64,000 nucleotides of DNA from Paraburkholderia ribeironis (GTDB lineage: Bacteria > Pseudomonadota > Gammaproteobacteria > Burkholderiales > Burkholderiaceae), in assembly GCF_900019265.1 (NCBI RefSeq), contig NZ_CYGX02000025.1, positions 977 to 64,976 on the forward strand, written 5' to 3'. Numbering within the stretch: position 1 is the first letter of the stretch; each line of letters starts with the position of its first letter. This document shows, one piece after another, positions 28,489 through 37,712 of the stretch. Made by a program: the position numbers and the translations under genes. The notes under the pieces were generated by a model. The model had not been told where the DNA came from. It saw only the letters and a list, made by a program, of their open reading frames with translations, and searched no databases.

Positions 28489-29450
28489 GCAGCCGCGCCC
28501 CGAAAGTATCGCGCGCACCGGCCGCCACGCGCGTGGGCGGCCTCGTGGTGGCCGCGCATGGCCGCCACTATCTGGTCGCGCCCGAACACGGCGGACCAAT
28601 GCTCCAGTGCTTCCCGCGCGGCAAGCGCAGCGAAGTCGCGGTGGGCGATCGCGTGATGTACGAGCCGACTTCGGCCGATCAAGGCGTGATCGTGGAGATC
28701 GGCGAGCGGCGCAATCTGCTGTATCGCTCGGATCAGTACAAGTCGAAGCTGTTCGCCGCCAATCTCGATCAACTGCTGATCGTGCTCGCCACCGAGCCGC
28801 ATTTCAGCGAAGACCTGCTCGGCCGCGCGCTCGTCGCGGCCGAAGCGAACGAGCTGAAGCCGTTGATCGTGCTGAACAAGACCGACGTCACCGACGCGCT
28901 CGACGGCGCGCGCAAGCGGCTCGAACCGTATCGCGCGCTGGGTTATGCGGTCGTCGAGATGTCGATCAGGACCCAGCCCGAGGCTGCGCGCGCCGCTTTG
29001 ATCGATCATCTGCACGCACACGCGACGCTGCTGCTCGGCCAGTCCGGCATGGGCAAGTCGACGCTCGTGAACCTGCTGATTCCGGATGCCGAAGTCGCCA
29101 CGCGCGAAATCTCGACCGCGTTGAACAGCGGGCGTCACACGACGACCTTCACACGGCTCTATCCGCTGCCGGACAACCCCGCTGCCGCAGACGGCCAAGG
29201 CAGCGGCGGCGCGTTGATCGACTCGCCGGGCTTTCAGGAGTTCGGCCTGCATCACCTCACCGAGGGCCGGCTCGAGCGCGCGTTTCCCGAGTTCCGGCCG
29301 CTGCTGCCGAACTGCCGCTTCTACAACTGCCATCACTTGCACGAGCCGGGCTGCGCGATTCTCGAAGCGGTCGCCGATGGGCGCATCCGTCGTGAACGGC
29401 ATGCACTGTATGCGCAACTCGTGCACGAAGCCAGCCAGATCGTGCGCTGA
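28485..29450 (+). CDS. rsgA: Ribosome small subunit-dependent GTPase A
   Basis: RsgA is a circularly permuted GTPase that helps late assembly of the 30S subunit. The 321-residue protein has an N-terminal OB fold, the G4 motif VLNKTD first and then the P loop GQSGMGKST and the G3 motif DSPGFQ, which is the permuted order. A C-terminal zinc knuckle has [15 protein letters not shown]. The start is translationally coupled to the M48 protease gene, and the next gene begins 2 nt after the stop. Confidence 0.97.
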   Translation: MSSRAPKVSRAPAATRVGGLVVAAHGRHYLVAPEHGGPMLQCFPRGKRSEVAVGDRVMYEPTSADQGVIVEIGERRNLLYRSDQYKSKLFAANLDQLLIVLATEPHFSEDLLGRALVAAEANELKPLIVLNKTDVTDALDGARKRLEPYRALGYAVVEMSIRTQPEAARAALIDHLHAHATLLLGQSGMGKSTLVNLLIPDAEVATREISTALNSGRHTTTFTRLYPLPDNPAAADGQGSGGALIDSPGFQEFGLHHLTEGRLERAFPEFRPLLPNCRFYNCHHLHEPGCAILEAVADGRIRRERHALYAQLVHEASQIVR

Positions 29451-29451
29451 C

Positions 29452-29772
29452 ATGAAACTGATGCGCGCACCGAACCTGATCACGGGACAGCATTGGGTCA
29501 ACCTGCTGGAGACCGCGGGCATTGCCTGCGAGTTGCACAACCGCTATCTGAACGGCGCGCTTGGCGATATTCCGGCCGATCAGTGCGCGCCCGAATTGTG
29601 GCTCGTCGATGAACGCGACGAGGCGATGGCCCGACGTTTGATCGATGCGGCTTCGCAGGGACCGGCGGCGGGCTCGCCTGGCTGGCAATGCCGCCAGTGC
29701 GGCGAACAGCTCGAAGCGCAGTTCACGGTGTGCTGGCAATGCGGGACGGCGCGTGATCCGCTGGACGGATGA
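29452..29772 (+). CDS. DUF2007-type protein with a C-terminal zinc ribbon
   Basis: The 106-residue protein has a DUF2007-like part (about residues 1-60: NLITGQHWVNLLETAGIACELHNRYL, PELWLVDERDEAMARRLI) followed by a zinc-ribbon-like tail with two CxxC pairs (CRQCGEQLEAQFTVCWQCG). The DUF2007 group has been called putative signal-transducing protein, without proven function. It starts 2 nt after the rsgA stop, so it is the last gene of the M48-rsgA operon. The structured inverted-repeat region follows. Confidence 0.88.
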   Translation: MKLMRAPNLITGQHWVNLLETAGIACELHNRYLNGALGDIPADQCAPELWLVDERDEAMARRLIDAASQGPAAGSPGWQCRQCGEQLEAQFTVCWQCGTARDPLDG

Positions 29773-29825
29773 GGTGGCGCAGAGCGGGCCGACGATCGAC
29801 GGCGAAATCGTGTCATTCGGACAGT

Positions 29826-29984
29826 AAAAAGCCAGGCAATGCCTCAAGTAGGCGCAGATCATCGGCCAGCATGGCGATGAAAGTTAACATCGCCGCGCCC
29901 CGTTTACAACCCTTGCTCGCAACCAAACAAAAATGCCGTTCAGTTGCTTAACTGAACGGCATTAAGGCAATGCCTGGCTTTTTT
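29826..29984. other. Nested inverted repeats between convergent genes
   Basis: An outer pair (AAAAAGCCAGGCAATGCCT at 29826-29844 and AGGCAATGCCTGGCTTTTT at 29965-29983, one mismatch when paired) encloses a perfect inner hairpin. The inner stem is 14 bp (AATGCCGTTCAGTT, loop GCTT, AACTGAACGGCATT; 29932-29963). The right part ends in a T-run and the left part begins with an A-run, so the whole could terminate transcription from both convergent sides. It is longer and more elaborate than a usual terminator. Confidence 0.75.
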
Positions 29985-30009
29985 CATGCGCTGCGCTGGC
30001 GTGCCGGTA

Positions 30010-30948
30010 TCAGGCGAGCCACACCGCGATGGTCAGCATCAACAGCAGAATCATCCACAGCACCACCGCGCGCCACACCAGACCCACCGCCGATTGCAGC
30101 GTGCGCGGCGTGCAATCGTCGCCGACCTGCAGCGGGCCACCGTCGCCGGTGGCGAGCGCGTCGAGGCTCGACGGTTCGGCAAGCGGCCCGCTCAAACGCG
30201 CGCCGAGTGCCCCGCTGCCCGCGGCCAGCAACACGCCGTCGTTCGCGTCAGGCCACTGACGCGCATGATTGCGCCACGCATAAATCGCGTCTTCGAAATT
30301 GCCGACGATCGCAAAGCCCAGCGACGTCAAGCGCGCCGGCACCCAGTCGATCACGAAGAACGCCTGTTGCGCGAAGCTCGAGAACGCGACGGTACGATCG
30401 TCGGCCGGACGCGCCCATGCGCGCGCCAGATATTCGGCGACCCTGTATAGCACTGCACCCGCCGGCCCCACCGGAATCAGGAACCAGAAGAACACGCCGA
30501 ATACATGGCGGTGCGACGCGACCACCGCGTGAATCAGCGTGTGACGGACGATCTCGCTGACCGGCATGTCGATGGTCTCGAGCCCGGTCCATTCATTCAG
30601 AATTTCACGCGCGCGCGGCACGTCGTCGTTGTTCAACGCGAGGTGGATGTCCGTGAAGTAATGGCTGAACTGGCGGAAGCCGAGCGTGAAGTACAGCACC
30701 GCGACGTTCCACAGGAACGCCAGCGCAAAATGAATGTGATAAAGCACGTAGTAGACGAGTGCGACCGCCAATGTCCACGGCACCACCACCACGAGCCAGG
30801 CGAGCAGACCATGTTTCGGCTTGCCGGCATCGAATCCGTGCGCCGCCGACTCCGCATGGTATTGAAGCAACGCCGACACCGGATTGTTCGGTGACAGCGC
30901 GCGAACCTGTTCAATGATCAGGGCCAGCAATACGGAGAAAAAAGTCAT
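30010..30948 (-). CDS. CobD/CbiB-AmpE superfamily membrane protein
   Basis: This 312-residue protein starts MTFFSVLLALIIEQVRAL, a pattern of the CobD/CbiB and AmpE families, and has hydrophobic segments near residues 1-15, 48-75, 78-92, 150-170 and 293-311. CbiB makes cobinamide from cobyric acid and aminopropanol; AmpE is a sensory protein. No cobalamin or ampD genes lie nearby, so the role is unclear. GGAG lies about 8 nt before the ATG. It runs leftward, convergent with the DUF2007 gene. Confidence 0.85.
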   Translation of the reverse strand: MTFFSVLLALIIEQVRALSPNNPVSALLQYHAESAAHGFDAGKPKHGLLAWLVVVVPWTLAVALVYYVLYHIHFALAFLWNVAVLYFTLGFRQFSHYFTDIHLALNNDDVPRAREILNEWTGLETIDMPVSEIVRHTLIHAVVASHRHVFGVFFWFLIPVGPAGAVLYRVAEYLARAWARPADDRTVAFSSFAQQAFFVIDWVPARLTSLGFAIVGNFEDAIYAWRNHARQWPDANDGVLLAAGSGALGARLSGPLAEPSSLDALATGDGGPLQVGDDCTPRTLQSAVGLVWRAVVLWMILLLMLTIAVWLA

Positions 30949-31063
30949 GCGATGCGCCGTGCTTTTTGAGTTTTTACAATTGTTTTATAACGATAGCACA
31001 GGGTCGGATGCGACTGAGCGCCGACACTGACAAACACCCGATGACCGCACAGTCCGGCGCGCG

Positions 31064-31795
31064 TTACGCCGCGAGGAAGCGATACAGGTTGCGCAGCATC
31101 GCCGCCGTTGCGCCCCAGATGAAATGGTGGCCGCCAACCTGGCTGTCGCGATTGCGCTCGCTCTGCGCGCTCGGGTCCGCAGCTTCACTGCGCGGATACG
31201 GCATCGCGAAGAAGCGGCGCTCGCCGCCCTCAAAACGGAACACGCGCTCTTCGTGGTTTGCCGGGTCCATCAGGAAAGCGAGTGGCACTTCGAAGACTTC
31301 GGCCACTTCCAGCGTATCCATGGTCAATGCGAACGGCGGGTGCACGAGGCCGATCACCGGTGTCACGCAAAAGCCAGTGCCCGTCAGATAGTCGGGCAAT
31401 GCGCCGAGAATTTCGACTCGCGACGGCGCGAGGCCGACTTCTTCCTGCGCTTCGCGCAGCGCGGTCGCGATGGCGTCGGCATCGAAGGGTTCCTGGCGGC
31501 CACCCGGAAAGCTCACCTGACCGGCGTGATCGTTCAGGTGGTCGGCACGTTGAGTGAGCAGCACGGTCAGCCCGTGCGCGCGCACCACCAGCGGCACCAG
31601 CACGGCGGCAACGCGTGGATCGGTCGTGATGGTGCGCCAAGGCGTTTCAATGAAGGGCTCGGGCGTCCAGTCAAGACGCTGCTCGAAGCGTGCGCGCAAG
31701 GCGTCGGGCGTGAGGCGCTCGCCGGCGACCGGCGGCAGATGGGCGCCCGTCGCTTCGACGGGAAGCGATTCAGGCTCAAAGACAGGGCGGATCAA
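31064..31795 (-). CDS. CoA-type Nudix hydrolase (NudL-like)
   Basis: This 243-residue protein carries the UPF0035 CoA-pyrophosphatase signature LLTQRADHLNDHAGQVSFPGG, directly followed by the Nudix region, whose core is REAQEEVGL. Relatives split CoA into phosphopantetheine and 3',5'-ADP. No ATG or GTG exists between the upstream in-frame stop and the conserved domain; the start is the TTG at 31795. It lies between the rplS terminator and the CobD-like gene, both on the same strand. Confidence 0.9.
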   Translation of the reverse strand: MIRPVFEPESLPVEATGAHLPPVAGERLTPDALRARFEQRLDWTPEPFIETPWRTITTDPRVAAVLVPLVVRAHGLTVLLTQRADHLNDHAGQVSFPGGRQEPFDADAIATALREAQEEVGLAPSRVEILGALPDYLTGTGFCVTPVIGLVHPPFALTMDTLEVAEVFEVPLAFLMDPANHEERVFRFEGGERRFFAMPYPRSEAADPSAQSERNRDSQVGGHHFIWGATAAMLRNLYRFLAA

Positions 31796-31850
31796 CGGGT
31801 CTCTCGAAATGAGCGGATAGGGGACATGCCGCTATTTTGACCTGGCAAAC

Positions 31851-31879
31851 AAAAAAGCACCCACGAGGGGTGCTTTTTC
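31851..31879 (-). terminator. Terminator of the rpsP-rimM-trmD-rplS operon
   Basis: A 6-bp GC stem (GCACCC, loop ACGAG, GGGTGC) extended by A-T pairs is followed by a T-run on the minus strand. It lies 10-38 nt beyond the rplS stop. Confidence 0.85.
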
Positions 31880-31888
31880 TTACAGCAT

Positions 31889-32275
31889 TTACGCTTGGGG
31901 AGCAGCGCGGTCTTTCGAGACCAGCTTTTCCTTGATTCGGGCCGACTTGCCCGAACGTTCGCGCAGGTAGTACAGCTTTGCACGACGCACATCGCCACGA
32001 CGCTTCACGACGATGCTTGCCAGCAGCGGCGAGTACGTCTGGAACGTACGCTCGACGCCTTCGCCCGACGAAATCTTGCGGACGATGAACGACGAATTCA
32101 GACCACGGTTACGCTTGGCGATCACGACGCCTTCGTAAGCCTGAACACGCTTACGCGTGCCTTCAACCACGTTCACGCTGACGATCACCGTATCACCGGG
32201 ACCGAAGTCGGGGATGGTCTTGTCGCCGAGGGCGCGGGCGATTTCTTCCTGCTCGAGTTTTGCAATCAGATTCAT
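31889..32275 (-). CDS. rplS: 50S ribosomal protein L19
   Basis: This 128-residue protein matches bL19, which sits at the subunit interface. It shows [55 protein letters not shown], the conserved core, then [26 protein letters not shown]. It is the last gene of the rpsP-rimM-trmD-rplS operon, the standard bacterial order, and is separated from trmD by 136 nt. A terminator follows. Confidence 0.98.
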   Translation of the reverse strand: MNLIAKLEQEEIARALGDKTIPDFGPGDTVIVSVNVVEGTRKRVQAYEGVVIAKRNRGLNSSFIVRKISSGEGVERTFQTYSPLLASIVVKRRGDVRRAKLYYLRERSGKSARIKEKLVSKDRAAPQA

Positions 32276-32411
32276 TACTGATCTCCTGGATCCATCTTGT
32301 CGGCGTTCGTACCTGCCTTGCGGCTACGGCCCCGATAGAGGATGGGTTCACATCTGGCGCCGTACACGCATGGACGGCACCGCCTGGTGTCTGCTCGAAA
32401 GGCCGCAGGCT

Positions 32412-33179
32412 TTACGCCTTCGACGCTTCCTTCGCGAGACTCGCGAGCCATGCCTCGTCGGCACGGCTCAACATCTTGTTCTTTCTGGCCTTCTCGATCA
32501 GATCGGGCCGTTTGTGCAACGTGTTGCGCAATGCTTCGCGCCGGCGCCACGCTTCGATCTCCGCATGATGGCCGCCGAGCAGCACATCGGGCACACGCAC
32601 GCCATGGTATTCCTCCGGCCGCGTGTAATGCGGACAATCGAGCAGCACGTCGACAAAGCTGTCCTGCACCGCCGACTGCGAGTCGTTCAGCACGCCGGGC
32701 AACTGGCGCACGACTGCATCCATCAACGCCATCGCAGGCAACTCACCGCCCGACAGCACGAAGTCGCCAAGGCTGACTTCTTCGTCGACGACACGGTCGA
32801 GCAAACGCTGATCGATCGCCTCATAGCGTCCGCACAACAGGATCAGACCGGGTTCGGCGGCGAACTTCATGACACGGTCGTGATTCAACGTGGCGCCTTG
32901 CGGCGACATCATCACGACGCGCGACGCGCCGATGCCCTGCTCCGCCTGCGCCGCTTTCGCCGCGCAAATCGCGTCTTCCAGCGGCCTCGCCAGCATCACC
33001 ATGCCGGGGCCGCCGCCGTACGGGCGATCGTCGATCGTACGGTAGTTGTCGGTGGTGAAATCACGCGGATTCCACGTACGCAACCCATAGCGCTCCTGCT
33101 TCGCGGCACGGCTGGTGATACCCCAGTCGGTCAGCGCGCGGAACATTTCTGGAAAGAGCGTGACGACATCGAACTGCAT
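32412..33179 (-). CDS. trmD: tRNA (guanine-N1)-methyltransferase
   Basis: TrmD methylates G37 at N1 in tRNAs that read CNN codons, preventing frameshifts. The 255-residue protein equals the E. coli length and begins [21 protein letters not shown]. The trefoil-knot SAM site is visible as [17 protein letters not shown] [13 protein letters not shown] and [13 protein letters not shown]. The ATG at 33179 is chosen over the ATG at 33191 because GGAGA lies 5 nt upstream of it. It follows rimM closely in the operon. Confidence 0.97.
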   Translation of the reverse strand: MQFDVVTLFPEMFRALTDWGITSRAAKQERYGLRTWNPRDFTTDNYRTIDDRPYGGGPGMVMLARPLEDAICAAKAAQAEQGIGASRVVMMSPQGATLNHDRVMKFAAEPGLILLCGRYEAIDQRLLDRVVDEEVSLGDFVLSGGELPAMALMDAVVRQLPGVLNDSQSAVQDSFVDVLLDCPHYTRPEEYHGVRVPDVLLGGHHAEIEAWRRREALRNTLHKRPDLIEKARKNKMLSRADEAWLASLAKEASKA

Positions 33180-33204
33180 CGCTCTCTCCATTCAGCGAAT
33201 GACT

Positions 33205-33930
33205 TTAGTAATCGGCTTCCCACTCGACGATGATCTGCTTCGCCGCCTGGTCCACCGTTTTGACAAAGACGCCGACGAACGGGATCAAGCGCTCGCCTGC
33301 GACCGGCTTGCCGTTTTTGTCGGTAGCCGGGTATTCGATACGCATGACCGAGTGCGCACCGTTGTCGATCATGTCTGCAACCTTGCCGAGGTTGACCCCG
33401 GCAATGTTCACCACATCCAGGCCGAGCAGATCGACCCAGTAGAATTCATCGGCTTTGAGGGCCGGAAATTCGCTGCGGCGGATATACACGCGGGAGCCGC
33501 GCAGTGCTTGCGCCACGTCACGGTCAGTGACGCCGCCCAGATGGGCAACCACACTGTCGCCATGCGTTTTCGCCTGCAATGACGGCGCCGACTTGCGCTC
33601 ATGGCCTTTCAGCAGCCACCAGCGCTCCGCGCTCAGCAAAGCGTCGCCGCCTCGGCCGGCATCCGCATGCGCGGCGACCTTGACCCAGCCTTTGAGGCCG
33701 TAAGCGTCGACGATCGCGCCGACCTCGACCGCATCGGCCGGCCAGCTTTCCGCCGTTTCTGCGCGCATTTCTGCTACGCCGGAACCGGCTTCTGCAAGCT
33801 GGGCTTGCGCCCTGCCGGCGGCTCGTTCGACCGGCTTGCGGACGAATGCACCGAACGGCGCCTGACCAGACGTCTTTGCGCGCGGAGCTGCCTTGGCGCG
33901 CCCTGAACTACTGGAATCACGCTCAGACAT
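33205..33930 (-). CDS. rimM: Ribosome maturation factor RimM
   Basis: RimM helps assemble the 30S head by acting with ribosomal protein S19. The core begins near residue 65 ([20 protein letters not shown]), followed by the RimM N-domain and the PRC barrel ([36 protein letters not shown] at the end). The protein is 241 residues against about 180 in E. coli because of a charged, Ala/Ser/Arg-rich extension of about 64 residues. It lies between rpsP and trmD in the standard operon. Confidence 0.96.
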   Translation of the reverse strand: MSERDSSSSGRAKAAPRAKTSGQAPFGAFVRKPVERAAGRAQAQLAEAGSGVAEMRAETAESWPADAVEVGAIVDAYGLKGWVKVAAHADAGRGGDALLSAERWWLLKGHERKSAPSLQAKTHGDSVVAHLGGVTDRDVAQALRGSRVYIRRSEFPALKADEFYWVDLLGLDVVNIAGVNLGKVADMIDNGAHSVMRIEYPATDKNGKPVAGERLIPFVGVFVKTVDQAAKQIIVEWEADY

Positions 33931-34050
33931 ATGAAAACCTCGCTGCCAGCTTCGACGTCTGCTTCAATACAACAACTCGCGCATCGAACTGCTCACGCAA
34001 GCTGCGCGAGCCGCCGGCCGAACCGACGACGATGCGCACGCGAGCTACCA

Positions 34051-34305
34051 TTAAGCAGCCGGCTGCGCCTTTTGCGCTTCCTTCACGAGACGCTCGACGG
34101 TCGGCGACAGTTGTGCGCCAACACCTTGCCAGTACGTCAGGCGATCTTGAGCGATACGCAGTGCTTCGCCCTTCGTCGCGACCGGGTTGTAGAAGCCAAC
34201 GCGCTCGATGAAGCGGCCGTCACGACGGTTACGCGAATCGGTTGCGACGATGTTGTAGAACGGGCGCTTCTTGGAGCCGCCACGAGCCAAGCGGATGATG
34301 ACCAT
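34051..34305 (-). CDS. rpsP: 30S ribosomal protein S16
   Basis: This 84-residue protein is bS16: [40 protein letters not shown] at the start is the conserved region, and the length matches E. coli S16 (82). The ATG at 34305 has AAGGA about 7 nt upstream. It is the first gene of the rpsP-rimM-trmD-rplS operon; the promoter must lie in the 170 nt before it. Confidence 0.98.
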   Translation of the reverse strand: MVIIRLARGGSKKRPFYNIVATDSRNRRDGRFIERVGFYNPVATKGEALRIAQDRLTYWQGVGAQLSPTVERLVKEAQKAQPAA

Positions 34306-34477
34306 ACTAGAATCCTTGAAAACCGGGGTTCGGAACAACTGAAACACGCGATTATAGCGGGAAACCGACGCCATAACAAACACTTACCGGGATAAACTGA
34401 GCGGCAGCGCTGCGCCGGCCATCTGGACAGGCGCCGTGGACCACGCTCAAACGCCCGAACTACCTGACGGAGCGCCC

Positions 34478-35734
34478 GTGAAACTCTTGCCGCCCAGCGC
34501 TTTTTTTCCTGCTTTTTTTCCTGCTTTTTTTCCTGCTTGTTTTCCTGCTTGTTTTCCTGCTTGTTTTCGTGCTCATTTTCGTACCTCCTTTCGCGTCTCC
34601 TCGCGGTTTCCCGGCCTTGCGCACCCAGTTCGAATCCGGGCATTGCGCTCGGTAGCGGCTGCGTGGCTCGCCGCTCAAGCCGTGTCGGCGGGTGCCGCAC
34701 TACCGGTCGAGCGCATCAGACTGCCGCCGGGCTTTCGCATCGAGGTCTTGTCGGACGCCGTCCCGTCTGCCCGCGCGATGGCACTGTCGCCGAAGGGCAT
34801 TCTTTACGTAGGCAGCCTCGACGGCCACGTCTACGCGCTGGAATTGCAAAACGACCGCGTGACGGCTCGCCACGTGCTCGCGTCCGGGCTAGCCATGCCG
34901 GCCGGCGTGGCGTGGCGCGATGGCGCACTGTATGTGTCGGCGGTGTCCAGGATCCTACGCTTCGATGCGATCGACGCTCACCTGAACGATCCGCCCAAGC
35001 CGGCCGTCGTGATCGACACCCTGCCCACCGAAACGCAACACGGCTGGAAATTCATCGCTTTCGGCCCGGACGGCAAGCTGTACGTGCCGCAAGGTGCGCC
35101 CTGCAATGTGTGCCTGAAAGACCGCAACCGGTTCGCGATGATCGGCCGCATGGACCCTGACGGCAATCACTATGAAGTCGTGGCGCGCGGCATACGCAAT
35201 TCGGTGGGGTTCGCGTGGCATCCGCTGACGCACGAGCTGTGGTTCACCGACAACGGTCGCGACATGATGGGCGACGACGTGCCCGACGACAAGCTCAATC
35301 GCGCGCCGCGTGCCGGGATGGATTTCGGTTTTCCGTACTGCCATGGCGGCGATACGCCCGATCCGAAATTCGGCAAGGATCGTCCGTGCAGCTCATTGAC
35401 GCCGCCGGTGGTCAAGCTGGGCGCGCATGTCGCAGCGCTCGGCATGCGCTTTTACGACGGTTCGATGTTTCCTGCCGCGTACCGCAATAATATTTTCATC
35501 GCCGAGCACGGTTCCTGGAATCGCAGCACGAAGGTTGGCTACCGTGTCGTGCGCGTGATCACCGAACCAAACGGCAGCAAAGCGCGTCAAGAGGTCTTTG
35601 CCGAAGGATGGCTGCAGCCCGGCGAAGCCGTCTGGGGCCGCCCCGCCGACGTACTACCGTTGCCCGACGGTTCGCTGCTGATCAGCGACGATTACGCCGG
35701 CGCGATTTATCGCGTGACGTACTCGGCGCCGTAG
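34478..35734 (+). CDS. PQQ-dependent sorbosone dehydrogenase-like exported protein
   Basis: This 418-residue protein is a beta-propeller of the soluble glucose/L-sorbosone dehydrogenase family, which uses PQQ. Family features include LPPGFRIEVLSDAVPSARAMAL, GWKFIAFGPDGKLYVPQGAPCNVC, GIRNSVGFAWHPLTHELWFTDNGRD and NNIFIAEHGSWNR. A likely signal peptide lies at about residues 48-78 (LRSVAAAWLAAQAVSAGA), after a peculiar Phe/Pro/Ala/Cys repeat. GGAG 5 nt before the GTG at 34478 supports that start, although a later start near the signal peptide is possible. Substrate unknown. Confidence 0.88.
   Translation: MKLLPPSAFFPAFFPAFFPACFPACFPACFRAHFRTSFRVSSRFPGLAHPVRIRALRSVAAAWLAAQAVSAGAALPVERIRLPPGFRIEVLSDAVPSARAMALSPKGILYVGSLDGHVYALELQNDRVTARHVLASGLAMPAGVAWRDGALYVSAVSRILRFDAIDAHLNDPPKPAVVIDTLPTETQHGWKFIAFGPDGKLYVPQGAPCNVCLKDRNRFAMIGRMDPDGNHYEVVARGIRNSVGFAWHPLTHELWFTDNGRDMMGDDVPDDKLNRAPRAGMDFGFPYCHGGDTPDPKFGKDRPCSSLTPPVVKLGAHVAALGMRFYDGSMFPAAYRNNIFIAEHGSWNRSTKVGYRVVRVITEPNGSKARQEVFAEGWLQPGEAVWGRPADVLPLPDGSLLISDDYAGAIYRVTYSAP
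34501..34584 (+). repeat. 12-bp in-frame tandem repeat, seven copies
   Basis: Seven 12-bp units (three TTTTTTTCCTGC, two TTGTTTTCCTGC, then two degenerate) encode the FFPA/CFPA repeat at the N terminus of the PQQ protein. The array holds poly-T runs of seven, which are themselves slippage-prone. Confidence 0.92.
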
Positions 35735-35995
35735 GCTCGACGGCGCACGCGACCGGGGTGCCGGAGTCCGGGCGCCTCGCTGCCTCCCTTCGGGCCGGCC
35801 AGCCCTCGCGCCAGCCACGCGCGAATTGCCCGTAACGCGCTCATTTTGCCAAGACCGCGCTTTGCCCTCCCCGCTTTGCCCTCCTCTTTACCCGCCGCGT
35901 GACCGTCGACGCCCGGCGGGCGTAGAATGCGCGTCGGTCCGCGCCCGATCGGCGCGCCGCTCCTTTCGACCGCCTGTCACTCTGCCCACGCCTAC

Positions 35996-36463
35996 ATGTC
36001 CACCCTTGTTTCGACTCCCACCCGCTTCAGATCCAAGACGATTACCGCCGCGCTGGCGTTCCTGCTGGGCAGCCTCGGCGCCCACCGCTTCTATCTGTTC
36101 GGCAAACGCGACATTTTCGGCTGGGCCCATCTGATCGGCACATTGATTGGCATTCCTGGCGTGATGCTGCTGGTGGCAAGCGAGCGGGCTTCGATACTCG
36201 GCTGGGTGTTGGCTTTTTTCGGCGCGGTTTCGCTGCTTTCCGCGTTTCTCGCCGCGATCGTCTATGGATTGCGCCCTGATGAAAAATGGGACGCGCAGTT
36301 CAATGCGCAGGCGCAACGCAAAAGCCGCTCCGGCTGGACGGTCATTTTCGTCGTGATCTTTTCGCTGCTGATCGGCGCATTTCTGCTAATGACCGGCCTC
36401 GCCCTCGCGTTCCAAACCTACTTCGAAAGTCAGGTGGAAGCGGCCAAAGCGATTTCGCAGTGA
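35996..36463 (+). CDS. TM2 domain-containing membrane protein
   Basis: This 155-residue protein has the TM2 domain near the N terminus (residues about 14-75: TITAALAFLLGSLGAHRFYLFGKRDIFGWAHLIG), with the signature GxHRFYLG-like turn between two helices. Two more hydrophobic segments follow (about 75-100 and 125-145). TM2 proteins are inner-membrane proteins of uncertain role. ATG 35996 is used; the open frame runs back to 35927. It is convergent with the radical SAM gene (stop to stop 4 nt). Confidence 0.88.
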   Translation: MSTLVSTPTRFRSKTITAALAFLLGSLGAHRFYLFGKRDIFGWAHLIGTLIGIPGVMLLVASERASILGWVLAFFGAVSLLSAFLAAIVYGLRPDEKWDAQFNAQAQRKSRSGWTVIFVVIFSLLIGAFLLMTGLALAFQTYFESQVEAAKAISQ

Positions 36464-36467
36464 CCCG

Positions 36468-37613
36468 CTAGAAAAGATCCAGTTGACGACCGTCGCGAGC
36501 CGGCTCGTCCGCACGCGACGGTTCGATCCGCCGGAAATGCGACATATCGAGAATGCCGCGGTCGCGCCGGTTCAATCCCAAACGCCGTGCGGCGTGATGG
36601 AAGCGCTGCTTGAGCAGATCCGCCCATAAGCCCTCTCCTTTCATCCGCGTGGCGAAAGACGCGTCATAGTCCTTGCCGCCGCGCATATCGCGCACGCGGC
36701 TCATCACACGATCGGCGCGGTCGGGAAAATGCGCAGCGAGCCAATCCTTGAACAGCGGCGCAACTTCCCACGGCAAGCGCAGCACGATATAGCTCGCATT
36801 GCTCGCACCGGCTTGCGCACAAGCCTCGAGCACACGCTCCATGTCCGGCTCGGTGACGAACGGGATGACAGGCGCAATGCTGACGCCGACTGGAATGCCC
36901 GCCTCGCTCAACGTGCGGATAGTGCGTAGCCGACGCGATGGCGTAGCCGCACGCGGCTCGAGCGTGCGCGCCATCTCGGCGTCCAGCGTCGTGATGGTGA
37001 TGGCCGCCATGAATTGCCCACGCGCGGCCATCGGCGCGAGCAGGTCGATATCACGCTCGATCAGCGACGATTTGGTGATGGCCGCGAACGGCTGATTGCG
37101 TTCGCTCAACACCTCGATCACCCGGCGCGTGAGACGTAGGTCGCGCTCGACGGGCTGCCACGCATCTGTGTTCACGCCCAGCGCAATCGGCTCTGGTTCG
37201 TAGGACTTCTTCGACAATTCGCGCTCGAGCAACTCAGGCGCGTTGATCTTTGCGTAGATCCGGCTTTCGAAATCGAGCCCCGGCGACAACCCCAGATAGC
37301 TATGCGTGGGCCGCGCAAAGCAATAGATGCAACCGTGTTCACAACCGCGATAGGGGTTCAGCGACACGCTGAACGGAATATCCGGCGACGCGTTGCGCGT
37401 GAGAATGGTCTTCGCGCGCTCCTCGAAAACCTGGGTTCGCAAGACCTTGGACTCGTGGTCTTCTTCTGCTGCCGGCAGCCAACCGTCGTCCACGGCTTCG
37501 CGCTGGTCGACTTCATAGCGGCCTTGCAGGTTCGTCACCGCCCCGCGCCCCTTGCGGGGCGCGGGCGGCGCGATCGGAAATTCTCGAGCGGAATGGATAT
37601 CGGGGTTAGTCAC
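36468..37613 (-). CDS. PA0069 family radical SAM protein
   Basis: This 381-residue protein has the radical SAM iron-sulfur motif CEHGCIYC (C91, C95, C98) and matches the PA0069 group, related to spore photoproduct lyase-like and SplB families. It would cleave SAM to a 5'-deoxyadenosyl radical; the substrate is unknown. The GTG at 37613 is chosen; a TTG at 37628 would add five residues. A near-perfect LexA box lies 36-51 nt upstream, and I recall PA0069 being reported as SOS-induced in Pseudomonas, so a DNA-damage role is likely. Confidence 0.9.
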   Translation of the reverse strand: MTNPDIHSAREFPIAPPAPRKGRGAVTNLQGRYEVDQREAVDDGWLPAAEEDHESKVLRTQVFEERAKTILTRNASPDIPFSVSLNPYRGCEHGCIYCFARPTHSYLGLSPGLDFESRIYAKINAPELLERELSKKSYEPEPIALGVNTDAWQPVERDLRLTRRVIEVLSERNQPFAAITKSSLIERDIDLLAPMAARGQFMAAITITTLDAEMARTLEPRAATPSRRLRTIRTLSEAGIPVGVSIAPVIPFVTEPDMERVLEACAQAGASNASYIVLRLPWEVAPLFKDWLAAHFPDRADRVMSRVRDMRGGKDYDASFATRMKGEGLWADLLKQRFHHAARRLGLNRRDRGILDMSHFRRIEPSRADEPARDGRQLDLF

Positions 37614-37648
37614 GGGCTGGCCACGCAAAACATGAACGGCGCAAACAC

Positions 37649-37664
37649 CTGTATAAATATACAG
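37649..37664 (-). promoter_or_regulatory. LexA box upstream of the radical SAM gene
   Basis: CTGTATAAATATACAG is a perfect 16-bp palindrome matching CTGT-N8-ACAG in all eight fixed positions with an all-AT core. It lies 36-51 nt before the GTG start, as expected for an SOS operator. Confidence 0.8.
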
Positions 37665-37712
37665 TGTTTACGCCGTTTGTCGAGCCTGGCGTCGCAGTGG
37701 CAACTGGCGCGC

